Source: Leuctra nigra
Lineage: Eukaryota; Arthropoda; Insecta; Plecoptera; Leuctridae
Assembly (NCBI GenBank): GCA_934045905.1
Contig: OW203762.1
Location: 43,611,411-43,675,410 of the forward strand
Direction: 5' to 3'
DNA: 64,000 bases
Numbering within the stretch: the stretch's first letter is position 1; every line of letters begins with the position of its first letter. This document shows positions 23,216 through 36,150 of this stretch, piece by piece. The position numbers were made by a program, and so were the translations under genes. Below the pieces are notes generated by a model. That model saw only the letters and a program-made list of their open reading frames with translations. It searched no databases and was not told the DNA's origin.

Positions 23216-26200
23216 ATGAAAATGTGGTATTCAACGCTATTCATATTGTTGGCTTCTTTGCTATTTACGACGGTGTTTTGCGTCCCAATGGACAATGTGG
23301 AAGAACCAAAGGATTCATCCAGAGCCAGTAGAGGTATGAAAAACAGCAGTATTATGTACCTACCTTTAATTCCTCGAGTAGTACCATGTTAAGAACATGT
23401 TCTGTCAACAGTCTAACAGAAGCGACAGACAAAGTAATTAGTAAGTTTACGAAATAAATTGAGGTCGCTTTTGGGATTGAAGAACAAATATTGAAAAGCA
23501 ATAACTCTAAAAATTGATGACGAATTTTGCTAAATAAAATTATTGCAATTGGAGGAATTTGGTTAAATTAATTATTCTTGAATTGATACCTACTGACTGA
23601 CAGTATACTCGTATGTGTGCCAAATTTCATCTTGATTTCGAAGTCGAGAGAATATTTTTTAGCGGGAGGAAGATAGGTACTTGATAATTTCCCTATAAAG
23701 CCGCATAACAAACCTCGTAGACAATTTCATAGTCCAAGAAGTTTTCAAAAACTTGGAAAGTTTGTCACCTGTGTGTAAAGCCGGTTTCACATAAAGCGCG
23801 TTTTGCGTTTTGCGTTTTTTTTATTGACCCATCAAAACCACAGAAAATTTTGCCGCACGCGTTTTATTTTGAAGCCGCCCCATCTCGATTGTAGGGAGTT
23901 TTTTCAGTACCGCGCGGAGCGAAAATGACGTCACTATACGTAAACTATAAAATAACTATAAAATAAGACTATAATGTTAATAATCGCTTACCTGTGCATA
24001 TTATTTCATCTAATCATATCTAATAAAAACTCCCAAATTGTTACTAACAAGAATAATACATTTTTATCAACATTCTGTTTTCGACGGCTTCTTCTAGGCG
24101 TTATAAAAAAGACAAAACGCGAAACGCGCTCTATGTGAAACCGGCTTAAGTAGTTCAAATTGCAAAGAAATGGTCCAAATGCACTTAGCCCGGTTGTACG
24201 ATGTCCCGGTCCCGATAAGTAAGATAAAGTTCACTTTAGCCTAAAGTGGATGCTTTAGCCTAAAGTGGATGCTTTAGCGGTCTAGATGGCTGTTTTTCAT
24301 TGGCTGTTGCCATGGTTTCAGGCGATAAATCCTACCGCTAACTTTATCGGAACTTGGTACAACCGGGCCTTTGTTTCCAAAATGGCAACTTAATTCCCAA
24401 ACGAGGTTTCCCAAAAACGTTTATGGGATTTTTTTTCTTGGCTTGGCTGGCAGCATTAGAGTGTCGGAAATGAAGTATTACCTACATGCATGTTGTTTTG
24501 ATCCCGAACCCCTTGTTACAAAATTTACCGCTCACCCCTATGTTTTGACTTGGGGCGCCGCGGAAAAGTTCTTATAGTACGCTAAGGGCGCCAAGATAAA
24601 AGTTTGGGAACCACTAATGTACAACGAAGGTTAATGGAGAGCGGGATGCCTAACCCTCACGGCGTTCAAGAATAAACTATGTATGGCCTTGCTTGTCAAC
24701 TGCTTCAGGCTAGAGAACGAATTTCGAAAAGTTGCGACTTTTTCCAAACCCACGAGTCAGATTAAATATTATTCGACGAATAATAATTGGAATTACTTGA
24801 ATTTTCCTGCTCCACGACATTCCTAAAAAAGGGTAGAGGTACCTACCTAATGTGGTCATAGTACATTATCCAATGTAATATTGCTCCGTAGTAGCGCTCG
24901 AAGTCAAAGGCATTATTTACTAACTTTTCTTGACATTTTGTTAAAGACGTTGATGATGAGAATCAAGTGATGAAGGCCAATACAGACTAGCAACTTATAA
25001 TTGATCAACTGGTTCTGCTCGTGCGCAGTCACTTGGTTCCGATAATGTAATATAATAATAATAATAATGTAATTTATTGAGCACATAAAATAGGTACATA
25101 ATTGGTCTGTATTCAACAATCGAGTCGTTGATCTTCCATACATCCATCTCTTCTCTTCAGCTGCTTCACATCTTAACCATTTACCTACTTCTTCTTAATT
25201 CATAATAGTCATTAAAATTGTGCTTCAATATCAGTGGTAATATTGGAAGAACATCCAAGCATTTGCTTTTTAGCTGAGGGAAAACCACTGAAAAAACATT
25301 CTCAGCAGGATGTAATCTTGATTCTCGTCTTCCAATATCATTACTTCACGAATTCTCTTTCTTGAATGATAGCGAGTTTATCCTTAACGAGCGTCTTGAA
25401 AGCTTTTAAACTTAGGGTCTGCTCTTCTGTTGTTGTTGTGTTGTATGCTACTGAGGCTGAATAGGAAAAACAGTTCTTGAATTTTTTACTTCGATGAGTT
25501 CCAAAGTCTAGCTTATCTTTGGACCGCGTGTCTCGTAGGTGAATATCACGACGCTTTCTCAACTTATCATTTAAATACTTTGGCTCTCCCGTTCTCAATA
25601 TCTTGTGCGTTGCGCATGTTAAATGTAGGCTTCTTCTCGCTTCCATCTTTAGCCAATGAAGTTTTTGAATGTAGGGACTTATATGGTGTCTTCTCTTAAT
25701 ATTGAATACAAACCTAGCACAAGAATTCTGGACTTTTTGAATACGACCTACATATTTCTTCGAAATACACGGTCCGTAAACGATGTCACAGTAATTCAAA
25801 TTAGATATTATAAGTGCCTCAACAAGCTTGCTTTTTGTTGATCTTGTCAGAATTTGTTTAAATCTTTGCATTGTTCGTAGTTTGCCGTAAGCTTTGCTAT
25901 TTGCTTTCTGAATATGATCTGAGTAAGTCATTTGGCTGTCCATTATCAAACCTAAATTCCTTGCATTTTCTGAAGTGGGAATAATAGAACCATTTATATG
26001 TAGTTTAAATTCACTATTAAGTATTTTGATCCGTTGACATTTGTTCCCTATAATCATTGATATGGTCTTCGAAGTGTTTAAAGAGAGTCCTTGACTTTCA
26101 CTCCATGCAGCAATAGACTGAAGATCTTCGTTTATTTTCTCTTGTGCTGCAGCTAGATCTTGAGGGCGAAAGGTATATAGAAGCTGGGTATCATCTGCAA

Positions 26201-28627
26201 ATTTGTGTATTTTGCAGTGTTTCACACTCTCATCGATATCCGTTGTGTAAACTATGAACAGTAGTGGAGCGATACTTGAACCCTGTGGTACTCCTGTTCT
26301 ATTATCCCTTGGCATTGATACGTTATTAGCTGATAATTTTACCCGTTGTTGACGTCCGGTGAGGTAACTTGCAAACCATTTAATTGTCATCTCTCCCACT
26401 CCAAGATATGTGAGTTTAGCCAGTAGGAGTTCATGATTGATAGAGTCAAAGGCTTTTGTAAAATCTAATAATATAAGACTTGTAACCATTTTCTTCTCCA
26501 TTCCCTTGATCGCTTCATCAGTTACATCTAGAAGTATTGATGTTGTCCCACGATTTTTCCTGAATCCTGACTGACTATTAGATAATAATTGCAGTTCTTC
26601 TAGGTATGCAGTCAGTTGCTTCACAACAATTCTTTCTAGTATTTTGGACATTGTAGTGAGAATACTAATGGGTCTAAGGTCTTTGAAATGTTTTGGATGT
26701 GAGCATTTTGGCAAGGGTGTTATTACTCCTTCTTTCCATAGATCAGGAAATATTCCAGAAACAAGAGAATGATTTACAATACTGTGTATAGCATTTAAAC
26801 AGTTTGGCATGCATAGAAGTAATGTATTGATATTTATATTATCAATGCCTGTTGCTTTGGTCTTAATTTTTCTCAATTGATCAACGATTTCTTCTGTACT
26901 AACTGCTCTGAGCTCAAAGGCATTTTTTGACGTAATAGTGTGACTGCACAATGTGCAGAACTTGATCAACTAAGGTGGACTGGGCTTTCTTCAGTCATTT
27001 CTGGAAGACACAAACAAATCCGGGGCAGTCACAAATGCGTAACAATAAGTCTCTTCAACTAAAAATAAATAAAAAATCAGCACTGGATAGCAGTGATATC
27101 AAGAAATAAGCGACGTCAATTTTTTTAAACAAAAAAATACTTGGAGCATCGTGCGAAAATGTAAGCCATACATCAAGTGAACGGCCTAGCATAATCATTG
27201 ACTTCCGACATAATGTTCCCAAATTTGGTACAGGGTGGCCGCCATAGCTCCAAATTACAATATTTCACAACAAAGTGAGATTTTCCATTTTTTAGGCCTA
27301 GTTTACACGGTTCAATATTCAATTCAATTCATTGAGTTAAATCGTTTGGTTCAACGAATATAACCGTGTAGACGCGAAATAGAAGCAAAAGTTCGTTTAA
27401 TTTAGAACCGGAGGCGTATTCTAGAACGTTTTCCCAATTCCATTCCTGATGGAATCCGGTCACGGCCATAAGGATTAACATTGCACCGAATCAGATTTCA
27501 TCAGATTTGGGAATTTAAATGTTCTAGAATACGGCCCCTGGTCCTATTTTTCCTTTACTTAGGTATTGAATTCAATTAAGGCCATTAAGGTGTATGTTAG
27601 TCACTTTTGACTTCGATATACCAACCATTGCCAAATACTTATATAAAAATAATATCCTCTCTCCGTTCTATGCCAATAGCACAAAATCAGTAATCGAGCG
27701 TTACCACTCATAGTTGGGTGAGTGGTAACGCTCTGAACTTGTATTCCGGAGGCCCGGGTTCGTGGTTTTCCCTCAGTCGATCGATAGGCAAATGCTGGGA
27801 AGGTACCCGACTAATAGGCCACGACCGCCTCCTTCCCACCTTCCATTCTTACCTACTCTTCACCATCATCTCCCAATCATCATCATAATCATTCATCTGT
27901 CGCCATTAGCCTCGCTGCAGAACAGTGCGACGTTAAGCCCCAGACAAAAAAAAGCAAATAATAAGCAAAATGTATGATTGGTGTATGTACAGCCACCTCT
28001 ATATTATGTTGTGATAAAAGTCAGCGATAAAACCAGTCTTGCAAATCATCTTAATATTTTAGGCAACTTACACAACGTCTGTGTACGACTGGTAGTCGTG
28101 ATAGGGGGTAGGTTTTATCAGGACATTTAGAGCTGACTCAACCTTACATCAACCATTTCCAATCTGACACAACCATCGCCGTTAGTTTAATAATTGGTTA
28201 CAATTTATGTATTTATTAATTGCTTAATTAAAGTAATTAATCGTGTCAAAAAGGCTAACAGACGACAGACGCCTTTGGACATTTTTAAGGCCAAACAATT
28301 TAGTTTTTTGTTTAATGGTTTGTACAAGTTCATTGTGTCTAACTCAATATCTTTCTAATTCTACCTATACATTTTTATCACTTTTATTATTTTCTTAAAT
28401 AAATATTGTATATCTATGAAAATAGGAAAATGTATAAAACCAGGAAGAAAGTGTCACAGGGTCAGTGTTATGTATTTTGTCCAGGTTTATTCGACTTTAT
28501 CGGGTCTCTTTTCGGCAACTCCTGCAGGACCGGTTGTCCTCCACACTTCTGCCAGGAAGATCCTGCGATGGTGCTCGGCTATTGTTGCGGCTGCGCAAAA
28601 CTCTTCGGTAATAGGCGATGTCAATGA
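23216..28627 (+). CDS. Small secreted cysteine-rich protein 1 (86 aa)
   Basis: Exon 1 (23216-23333) encodes a strong signal peptide, MKMWYSTLFILLASLLF, with likely cleavage after TVFC or a few residues on. Its donor is GTATGA in phase 1. Exon 2 (28485-28627) follows a TTTTGTCCAG acceptor, continues the frame exactly and ends in TGA. The mature part has the pattern C-x3-C-x4-C-x10-CC-x-C, then a final RRCQ. It resembles a single cysteine module of the two genes downstream. AATAAA at 28893-28898 follows 265 nt after the stop. The 5.15-kb intron contains inverted-repeat elements, a LINE and a SINE. Pairing of the two exons rests on strand, phase and the parallel layout of the neighbours; an undetected middle exon is possible. 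No function recognised. Confidence 0.6.
23776..24149. mobile_element. MITE with 30-bp terminal inverted repeats (about 373 bp)
   Basis: The left end AAAGCCGGTTTCACATAAAG and the right end TATGTGAAACCGGCTTAA are inverted copies, each continuing into GCGCG(T/A)-rich sequence. No ORF inside. It lies in intron 1 of the first cysteine-rich gene. Confidence 0.85.
24188..24368. mobile_element. MITE with GCCCGGTTGTAC termini (181 bp)
   Basis: It starts GCCCGGTTGTACGATG and ends TTGGTACAACCGGGC. The interior has a direct TTTAGCCTAAAGTGGATGC duplication. 24369-25040 contains no recognisable gene. Confidence 0.82.
25045..26975 (-). mobile_element. LINE (Jockey/CR1-group) with an open 542-codon reverse-transcriptase frame
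   Basis: The frame 26969-25341 encodes the reverse-transcriptase domain: LDFTKAFDSINHELL (about residues 168-182), GVPQGSSIAPLLF, and the catalytic FADD (about 257-260). The maturase-like C-terminal part follows. A 3'UTR ends in a TAA/ATT microsatellite near 25055. The upstream endonuclease and ORF1 are absent, so this copy is 5'-truncated. It cannot move by itself, although the RT frame has no stop. It sits antisense in intron 1 of the first cysteine-rich gene. I cannot place it more finely than the Jockey/CR1 group without a tree. Confidence 0.88.
27330..27536. repeat. Two short inverted-repeat elements
   Basis: The first has GTTTACACGGTTCAAT near 27302-27317, with the inverted GAATATAACCGTGTAGAC near 27356. 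The second (27414-27536) runs from CGTATTCTAGAACGTTTTCC to AAATGTTCTAGAATACG. Both look like short MITEs without coding capacity. Confidence 0.65.
27711..27965 (+). mobile_element. tRNA-derived SINE
   Basis: The head GTTGGGTGAGTGGTAACGCT carries an A-box-like motif. About 35 nt later GGCCCGGGTTCGTGG matches a B box, the spacing of a tRNA-derived pol III promoter. A non-tRNA body follows, ending with CGACGTTAAGCCCC and an A-rich tail (AAAAAAAAGCAAATAA). It is in the same intron as the LINE upstream, which could supply mobilisation. Confidence 0.7.
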
Positions 28628-28892
28628 CGCAACAATGCGATGAGAGTGTCACGTGTTATTTATACTCCATATTGTTGTAGAACGTCTGCCGATAGTCTGC
28701 CCACCAGCCGTCAACTGTCCAATCACAGGCTATCAACTCTGTGCTGATTACGACTATATGATGGATTGCTGCTGTTAAACCAGAAGAAAGATATAATTAT
28801 TATTATCTGCAGAGAAACAGTGAAAAGATGTAATTTCAGTCAGTGATGTTATGCAAAATTGATGACAAATTTGGCATGAAATTATGTATATT

Positions 28893-28898
28893 AATAAA
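28893..28898 (+). terminator. Poly(A) signal, cysteine-rich gene 1
   Basis: AATAAA lies 265 nt downstream of the stop at 28627, the first such hexamer seen there. The rest of 28628-29314 shows no gene. Confidence 0.5.
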
Positions 28899-29314
28899 GA
28901 ATGGTTCGAAAACAATGCTTTCACTTTTTCACGTTTACCCATGAAGGAATTACTAACTATTAGTTTATTGGCTAATTTGTAGTTATAAAGTATAGTACTT
29001 TACTTTTCAAACCACCAAAAAGTAGAATTTATTATCCCAATCCTGTTAGTTTTCACAGGAAATTTCCCGTTCTTGCCTATCTTGAACGCCGATAAGAGTA
29101 AAACACAGTAACACCAAATGCCTACTTCCGAAGACAACGCATTATCAGCTTATCGCTCTTAGTTCAGCGACTAAGAATGGGCGTATCTTTAGTTATATCC
29201 CCAGTAAGAGTTTTCACCCGCGTGTTCATAGATGTGTAAAAAAAGTTTCCAAGACAATCATCATCGCTGCGACCGAGCCGAGGTCTCGTCGCGACACTCG
29301 TCACTCTGCCCGGC

Positions 29315-32300
29315 ATGGTAAGAGAGGTAACTTGTGTCTTATTCCTCCTTGATCTCGTTGCCGTCAACATCGCATCGTCCTCTGCCGTCGACGGCGTCTA
29401 CGTCGATCACTCGGTTACGCTGGAGGAAGCCGTCAACGCCTCCAGAAAACTCAGTTATGACAAGTTAGGTGAGTTGACGCTTGGAATCTGTAGGGTCAAT
29501 TGACAATTAATTTTGTTACAGTGTCAATATACTGTGATATTGTTACGTGCGTTCAGAACGTATTAGCTTATTGACAAGATATTGCAAGAAAGAATTAGTT
29601 TCTGTAATACATTGCACTAATTAATGCCATTGTTGTGATCAGTGATAAGAGTGAAGATGTGGAACAGCCACAATAGAATGCAATAAGTCTTTGTGACAGT
29701 CTAATTTGTAATAAATATTTCTGCATTCATCATATTAAAAAATCTAATACCAGTGATGTTCAATTAGGAAAAAGATGACTTCCAAAACGTTGAATTCATA
29801 ATGGTATTTTCTCCAGTTTTCTGGATAAAATCGAAGTTACGTCTGAATTACGAATCACTCGTACAATTTTTTGCAGCAAAGATACATAATGAAGCAATAT
29901 GAATCAAAATGTTAGATATAAATTTTATTGATCCTTAATATACTTTTATTGTTTTTAACGTTCATTTTGTCGTTCTGGATTCCGCTGTATTTTTTATACG
30001 TTTGAAGTCATATGATGCGAGCATATCCTAGTACAAGGAAGCAAAAAGCGTTTCATCAATTAGTACACAACAACGACATACGGTGCATCTTAGCTCGACT
30101 CAAGGAGTTAAGTAGTTTAAACGATTGCGTCAGAAATTCACGAGGCATTGAATTCCTTCATTGGAGATCCGACTGTTATCATTACGCTAAATATATGAGT
30201 CATTTGTTAAAAGCAATTTTCACCAATAAATAAAACCCTGTTTTAAATGGAACAATTCATTTTATGGTGCTAGTGATTTATTTATGAGTTCAAGTTGCCT
30301 TAATTAAAAATAAAACGCATCGGAAGTGTCTTAAATTAGTATGACGCACGTGCGCTTCAAACTGATCGTAAAAATGTTTAGATTAGCTTAATTTCTAAAA
30401 TTCGCCTCTCCTAATATTTGCCAGCGACGATATCTGTGATAAACAATCTTGGATTATTTATAACCTCAGCCTCCCACTTTTCATCGCGTAATAGGTGATT
30501 ACTAATTAAACGGAAATGGATCCGCCCTGCAAAGAGTTTTGCGAACCGGAAATAAATCGGTGCATCCCTGCACAGTCTGATGGACAGAAGCAATTCACTG
30601 TTGAGCAATTTTCAAGCTGTGCATTCAAGCAAGAAATCCAAACCACCGTTTCAATGATTGCTTGATATAAGTTTAGCTTCCGTTCAAAAAACGACAACAA
30701 TGTTATTTAACAAAATCACTAAAAACTCTTAAAAGGACGTGACTCAGGATCTGGCAAATCGGATCAAAATGACAAAAACTACTGTTTTCCTGCTTCGAGA
30801 AAACTACTTCTACGTGACTTGTAGATATTTTACAAAATTTATTTCGTTTTGTAGAAATTATGCCTTATTGTACCGACATTTGAACAATCGAACGTTTGCG
30901 TAATTAACTGTGCGGTTTATTCTTGTCAATGTCTTGATTGTGGTCTGATACTGTATACAGGAAGCGAGCACCAGCACGCAGGATGCGGCAAGTGCTCGCT
31001 ACGACAACAGAGCTACTGTCTTGGAGACGGTGTGGTGCACGATCACTGCTGTTGCGACTCCAAGTATTTAGGTAAGATTGCCATCAGAGACAGACACGAG
31101 AAGTCACTTTGACCATTCAGGTGTGAACGTTGTTCAAATTTTAGCATGTTTGTGAAATGAGGTTTTTCGGAGTAAACCCGACTTTAGACTCATAAGTGGG
31201 TTGAGTGTATATGTTGAGCAGTAGTAAAAGAAATTATTGGAAATTAAATTACCTACAAGCTACAAGCAAGATAACAGGGGGGGGGGGGGGGGGAAATCCA
31301 TGTACCCCGCATATCCTTGTTATGGACTTTACATTAGAGTAAACAAAATTTACCATCATTATAATCATATAAAAATATTTTTTCCACGGCTAAAGTATTT
31401 AATATGAATAAGAACACTGTTTTCATGGTAAAATAATTAAAATATTGTGCAAAAATCTTTATTATTCCATTATTCCATCCAATTAAAATGTATACGATTT
31501 TAACTTTTATAACAGATTTTTTCGATGTGTACTAATTGATCAAAAAATCAAGGAATGGATATTTGAGACTTGAGTATTTCAATTTAGTTTCTTCGTCAGT
31601 GTTTGCAACTCATGAAATAAATGTAAAATTGATCGTTTCCTTCGCAAACCTTCGCGTCCTTAGGTCAGTTCTAACTCTAAGAGCTGATCACGAGATTTAG
31701 AATCATTCCCAGAATACGACGTTGAAGATGAAATGAAGTAACGATTATTGAGAGAAAACACTGGATACCATCTTACCTAATAGTTACCTTGGCTAAGGTG
31801 CGAAATAATTTTATGTATTTTCTCACATTTTCCGATCCATCTATAAAAGAATATCATTGTGTAAAAGAGTTTCGCAATGTTTTGTGCATTATTTGTTAAT
31901 TTTTTAAATACACTTGAACGTGAATGAGCCGAGTTGAAAATCTCGATTGATTGTTTGACCATCCCAAACAGGCGAGTATATGTATGCATGGGTCTTTAGG
32001 AAGGTTTTCAAACGGCATACAAATGATGTATTAGTCTCGGCTGACTAATTAGCATTCTCTATCTTGTCTACATGTTTACAATACTCCACCTCTTTAGTCT
32101 TGACTCATTTTGCCAAGAAAGACCTAATAATATGAGCCGATTTACAAGACCAATTTTCTAAACATTAATTTATCTGAATAATACAATATCATTATTTAAT
32201 TACAATTTCAAAATACTATACATTTCGTTTAGTTTATATTTAAATTATAGAAGACAATTTGCTGTTCGACATTCTGACCGAGATTCTGTGATGATAATAG

Positions 32301-32857
32301 GTACAGATAATAAAAATAATAAAAACTATTATACAATTCGCGCAATTAGGTTGTTTCCATTTCCCATCGTAAAAAACGCGGTGCATTGAAAGACTTGCAC
32401 TTTTTACGGTAACCTAGCTCGTACCACATTAGGACAATCTTGAAACCATTAAGGATGTTGTCAAGAAGAATATTTATAATCAACATCAAATAATTTCCTC
32501 GGAGTTCTTGACGGTAATGTCTACATCCCGACCAAGAGCTCTCACTGCACTGCACAAATGTGAGCTCCATCGTACCTATAATTGTCACTTTGCCGCGTTT
32601 GATAAAAAAAATAAAAATAGTGTGCCTATAGAGTACACACGACTATTATTTCGATTTGTAAAAGTTTTCGATGAATTTCAAGTGTAGGAGGAGAGTGTAA
32701 TTATCAATGTTTTCTTCCATCAGAATGGTTTCCATACATGCCTCACACGTGTTATTTGACGCGTGATCCATGCACGCCGATAGCGAAAGACTGTGAGATG
32801 TATAATCGAATTCGAGTGTGTTGCTGTGCCAAGCTCACAGCTGGGAAATGTAAGTAA
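29315..32857 (+). CDS. Small secreted cysteine-rich protein 2 (132 aa), two-module CCC type
   Basis: Exons 29315-29468, 30961-31071 and 32724-32857 join at phase-1 introns (donors GTGAGT and GTAAGA) into 132 codons plus TAA. Residues 1-24 (MVREVTCVLFLLDLVAVNIAS) form a signal peptide, followed by an acidic propeptide-like stretch. Exon 2 encodes module 1: GCGKC, then SYC, then HCCC. Exon 3 encodes module 2: HTCY, DPC, KDC, then VCCC. Each module ends in three adjacent cysteines. The protein has no membrane segment after the signal and is presumably secreted. The end of exon 3 contains a perfect GTAAGT donor, so the last two codons may be replaced by an alternative exon at 33421-33521. Introns (29469-30960, 31072-32723) are AT-rich; a G17 run is at 31277-31293. 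I do not recognise a named family. Confidence 0.8.
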
Positions 32858-33420
32858 CTTGCTCTCAAATCAAATACACTATGACATACAGCGTCACACC
32901 GACAACAACCATTGCATTGCCGTAAGTACAAGGAGAGAAAAAAGATGTACCTAGGTAATCTAGGTAGGTATGAACCTCGGTATGAACTTACGAAATTAAA
33001 TTCTCACATAATGTAGAAAATATTATTTTCTCACTCTTTGCTGGTTATGAAAACTGGTTGCAAAACTGCTCTTTTCGCATATACAAAAATCATTTACCTA
33101 AGATTAAGTTTCCATTTGTTCATCCATATCATCCAATCATTGAAATGCCATCTCTATTTTCTTTGATTAGACACGGTGAAAGAAAAATAATTCAAATCCA
33201 AATAAGAAATAATTGTTGAATACGATCTGCTATAGGCCGCGTTGATCTTCTTTCCGGATTAATTTACATTCGAATATCTTAAAACGACATACTTACCTAG
33301 GTACCTAACATAATGGAGTAGGACCACTAGATGGTACACTGATATGAATGGTGCATTAAACAGAGTTATAGTGCCGTACGCAGTTGAGCAGTGAATTGAT
33401 ACAAATTGTTTTTATTTCAG

Positions 33421-33521
33421 GGAAATACAGGTTATCAAGCGCAACAACAGCTTCTTCACCCCAGTATTCAGCACTCAGTTTTCCATTTACGTTGCTCATC
33501 ATGGAAAGATTACTCCCATGA
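33421..33521 (+). CDS. Alternative 3' exon of cysteine-rich gene 2
   Basis: Exon 3 reads GGGAAAT then GTAAGT near 32849. Using that donor leaves phase 1, and the next good acceptor (TTTTTATTTCAG, ending 33420) continues the frame for 34 codons to TGA at 33519-33521. The tail would be W-KYRLSSATTASSPQYS with a hydrophobic end (ALSFPFTLLIMERLLP) and no cysteines. The first AATAAA after the gene is at 33846, beyond this exon, which favours its inclusion in the transcript. Confidence 0.45.
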
Positions 33522-33845
33522 AACGTTAGATAGTCCTTGAAATGTTTGTCGCAATGTGTCACACGATCTATTGGGAGCAGAAGATGTAATGATCTTAAAG
33601 TTCATTGGACCATCTCTATGAATGATGGACCATTCTGCGGCTGCCGATGATGTATCATTGAGTCTCATTCACGCTTCAGAAGTATCTAGAAATGAGACAC
33701 GTAAAGGGGTTTTGTATTATTATATTATCGTAGAGTTTGTTTTTCAAATTACAACAATAATTGAATTTTTGTCATGCAAATCTGAGGAGAAGAAGCCTTG
33801 TCACAAAACTTTAATTTTACGTCTTTTGTACGCACAGTACATTAC

Positions 33846-33851
33846 AATAAA
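33846..33851 (+). terminator. Poly(A) signal, cysteine-rich gene 2
   Basis: AATAAA followed by a second ATAAA nine bases later. I saw no earlier AATAAA between 32857 and this point. Confidence 0.5.
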
Positions 33852-33889
33852 GTGTAAATAAAATTGCAGACACTCTGTGTTTTATTGAG

Positions 33890-35230
33890 CGAGGGAAGTG
33901 AGCGACTCAAAAAAGCCTGTTTTGTAATATTTTTTCTGTTATTGACGATAATACAGGTCACAGCTTTTCTTCGATCGAGCTGACATTTTTCACACTGTAC
34001 GGACCATATCTGGGAGTTAGAACCTAATTTTTTTGAAGTCCGCTGATTGGTTCAAATTGTAATAAATTAACTTTCGATTGGTTGGTCCGATCAATTTGAA
34101 TTTTTGCAAAGTCATTGCAACCAACATTGTCCCCAATCATACATTAAAGTTTCAACCAAATCCTCCCATTGCCATTAATTAAAATTTAAAACCATCTTTC
34201 CTGTGATTTTTGAAATTTAAACTAGAACCGTTTGACCGACCAACTTAAAATTTTGCAAGACGTCATTGCGACCAACATTTTAGTTATTTCTGCCAAATTT
34301 CATACTAATTTGTCGATATCTTCAAAAGTTATTGTCATTTTAAGTAGGTACATTTTGTTCTATCTTGAAATATTTGCAAATGTATGCCAAGAATTTCAAT
34401 TATTGAGCGAGCGTAGCGAGCGTCTCCTTTCGGCTCATTTGGCACGGACCTCTGTTTTTTTTTTTTTTTTTTTTTTTCTGTTGGGTGAGGCTGTACAGGT
34501 CAGAGTTTTTCTTCGATCGATCTGAAATTTTGCACACATGTAGAGACAACCTTTTCTGTTTGCAGGCCCCAAATTTTTTTAAAATCCATTCATTGGTTAA
34601 AATTGAAATAAACATCTCCTGATAGGTTGTAAAATGAAAATGGTATTCGATAAATCTGATCAAATTCATATTTTGGCTATACAGGTCAGAGTTTTACTTT
34701 GATCTAGCTGAAATTTTGCACACATGTAAAACCAACCTTCTCTGTTTGCAGACCATAATTTTTTTGAAATCCATTAATTGGTTAAAATTTAAATAAATAT
34801 CTCCTGATAGGCTGAAAAATGAAAACGGTCTTCGATAATTCAGATCAAACTCATATTTTGCATGATCATTAAGACCAACATTGTCTCTTATTTTACAAAA
34901 TTTCATCCCAATCAGTTAAGAACGTATGAACTTATTAACATTTTTAATATCTGTCAGTAATGAAGTACCTATCAAAATGAATGTTTTCCAGTGCCAATTG
35001 GATTGAATCTGATTTGTTTTATTTTAACCAGGGTTCTTAGATGCTTAGATGTTATTTTCAAGTTTCAATGAAAAGCATAATAATATGTTGTGTTGATTGA
35101 GTTATCATATTTCAATTCAATATGGATGTATATGTTTTCTGTGCTTGTGTACGCATTTCCGGTTCGAGAATTTGCATGTCCCCGTGCTCGCTCACCAACG
35201 CGTTACACTGAGCGTTTTCCTAGTTTTATT
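33890..35230 (+). repeat. Dispersed GAGCG repeat family, plus-oriented tandem copies
   Basis: This block holds at least two adjacent or partly duplicated copies. One starts TTGAGCGAGGGAAGTGAGCG near 33885. The other starts near 34403 (GAGCGAGCGTAGCGAGCGTC), followed by a T-tract, GATCTGAAATTTTGCACACA blocks repeated about every 190 bp, and an end motif CACCAACGCGTTACACTGAG near 35190. Other copies are at 38815, 51020, 52190-53110 and 54885. ORFs on either strand here are not genes. Confidence 0.75.
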
Positions 35231-36150
35231 AATGCTATCTTGATGCTTCAATTCCAAGGTCTGTAGAGCAGAGACTTACAAACGCCAAAAAAGAAAATCT
35301 TTTCACATCTAACAATTCAACGCATAGCCAGTGAGTGTTCAACAATATGTCAGACTATTTTACTTTATTACATTAATTCTACTGTTCCCTACTCGTATAG
35401 GTATTGCATTAATGTGGCAAATCTATTTCTTTTCTTTTAAATGCTGGATCATGAAGAAGAAAATTTAAGTAAATTCTTCTCAATTAGTTAGTTTTGATTA
35501 ATCCAGTAAAAATTATTGTTGTGCCTGAGGAAGCTCGGAGAATTTTGAGCGAAATATTGCATTTGAATTAATAGGCCAGTTTAAGTCTAACAATAATTTT
35601 TACTAAGAAAATTTAATTTCACGCTTCAAGCATGGGCGTCGGCAGAATTTCTGCCAGGTTGTGACTTATGAGACACTTTTTTGGACCCTTTGAAAGTAAT
35701 TTTGACACGTTTTTAGGTACAATTTGTTTACAAAATGTAACTGTACGTTGAAAACCCAGAACATTTTACTTGTCCTGCTCTCCTCCTCTCTTTAACCTCC
35801 TCCTCTGATCGGCTCCCATGGCTAAAGTGAGAAAAGTGAGAAAAGCGTTCAATAGTATACGATGACCAAAGGATTTTAGAATCATTCAATCATGTCACCA
35901 GAGGTGTAACCAGAAATGCAAAAATAGCAAGAGAGAAATTTGCTTGCAATTTGTACCCACGTAAATTCTTGTACAACTATCAACGACAACAGTTAGTTCG
36001 AGACAGTGGTATGAGGAACACGCACCACACGAAACAAACCAGTCCTCCTCTTCCTTCTTCCTTGCATAACCCACCTGACAGTGCTCAGCGACACCTCGCC
36101 ACTGTACCACACATGTATTGGCATTGACGACGTCTGCACACACCCAGAAC

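Noticed and set aside
27711..27785. Functional tRNA gene
   Set aside because: A- and B-box spacing is tRNA-like but the stems do not close as a cloverleaf, and the unit continues as a SINE body.
33622..33861. 79-codon plus ORF after cysteine-rich gene 2
   Set aside because: AT-rich, no recognisable features, and it overlaps the poly(A) signal region of the gene.
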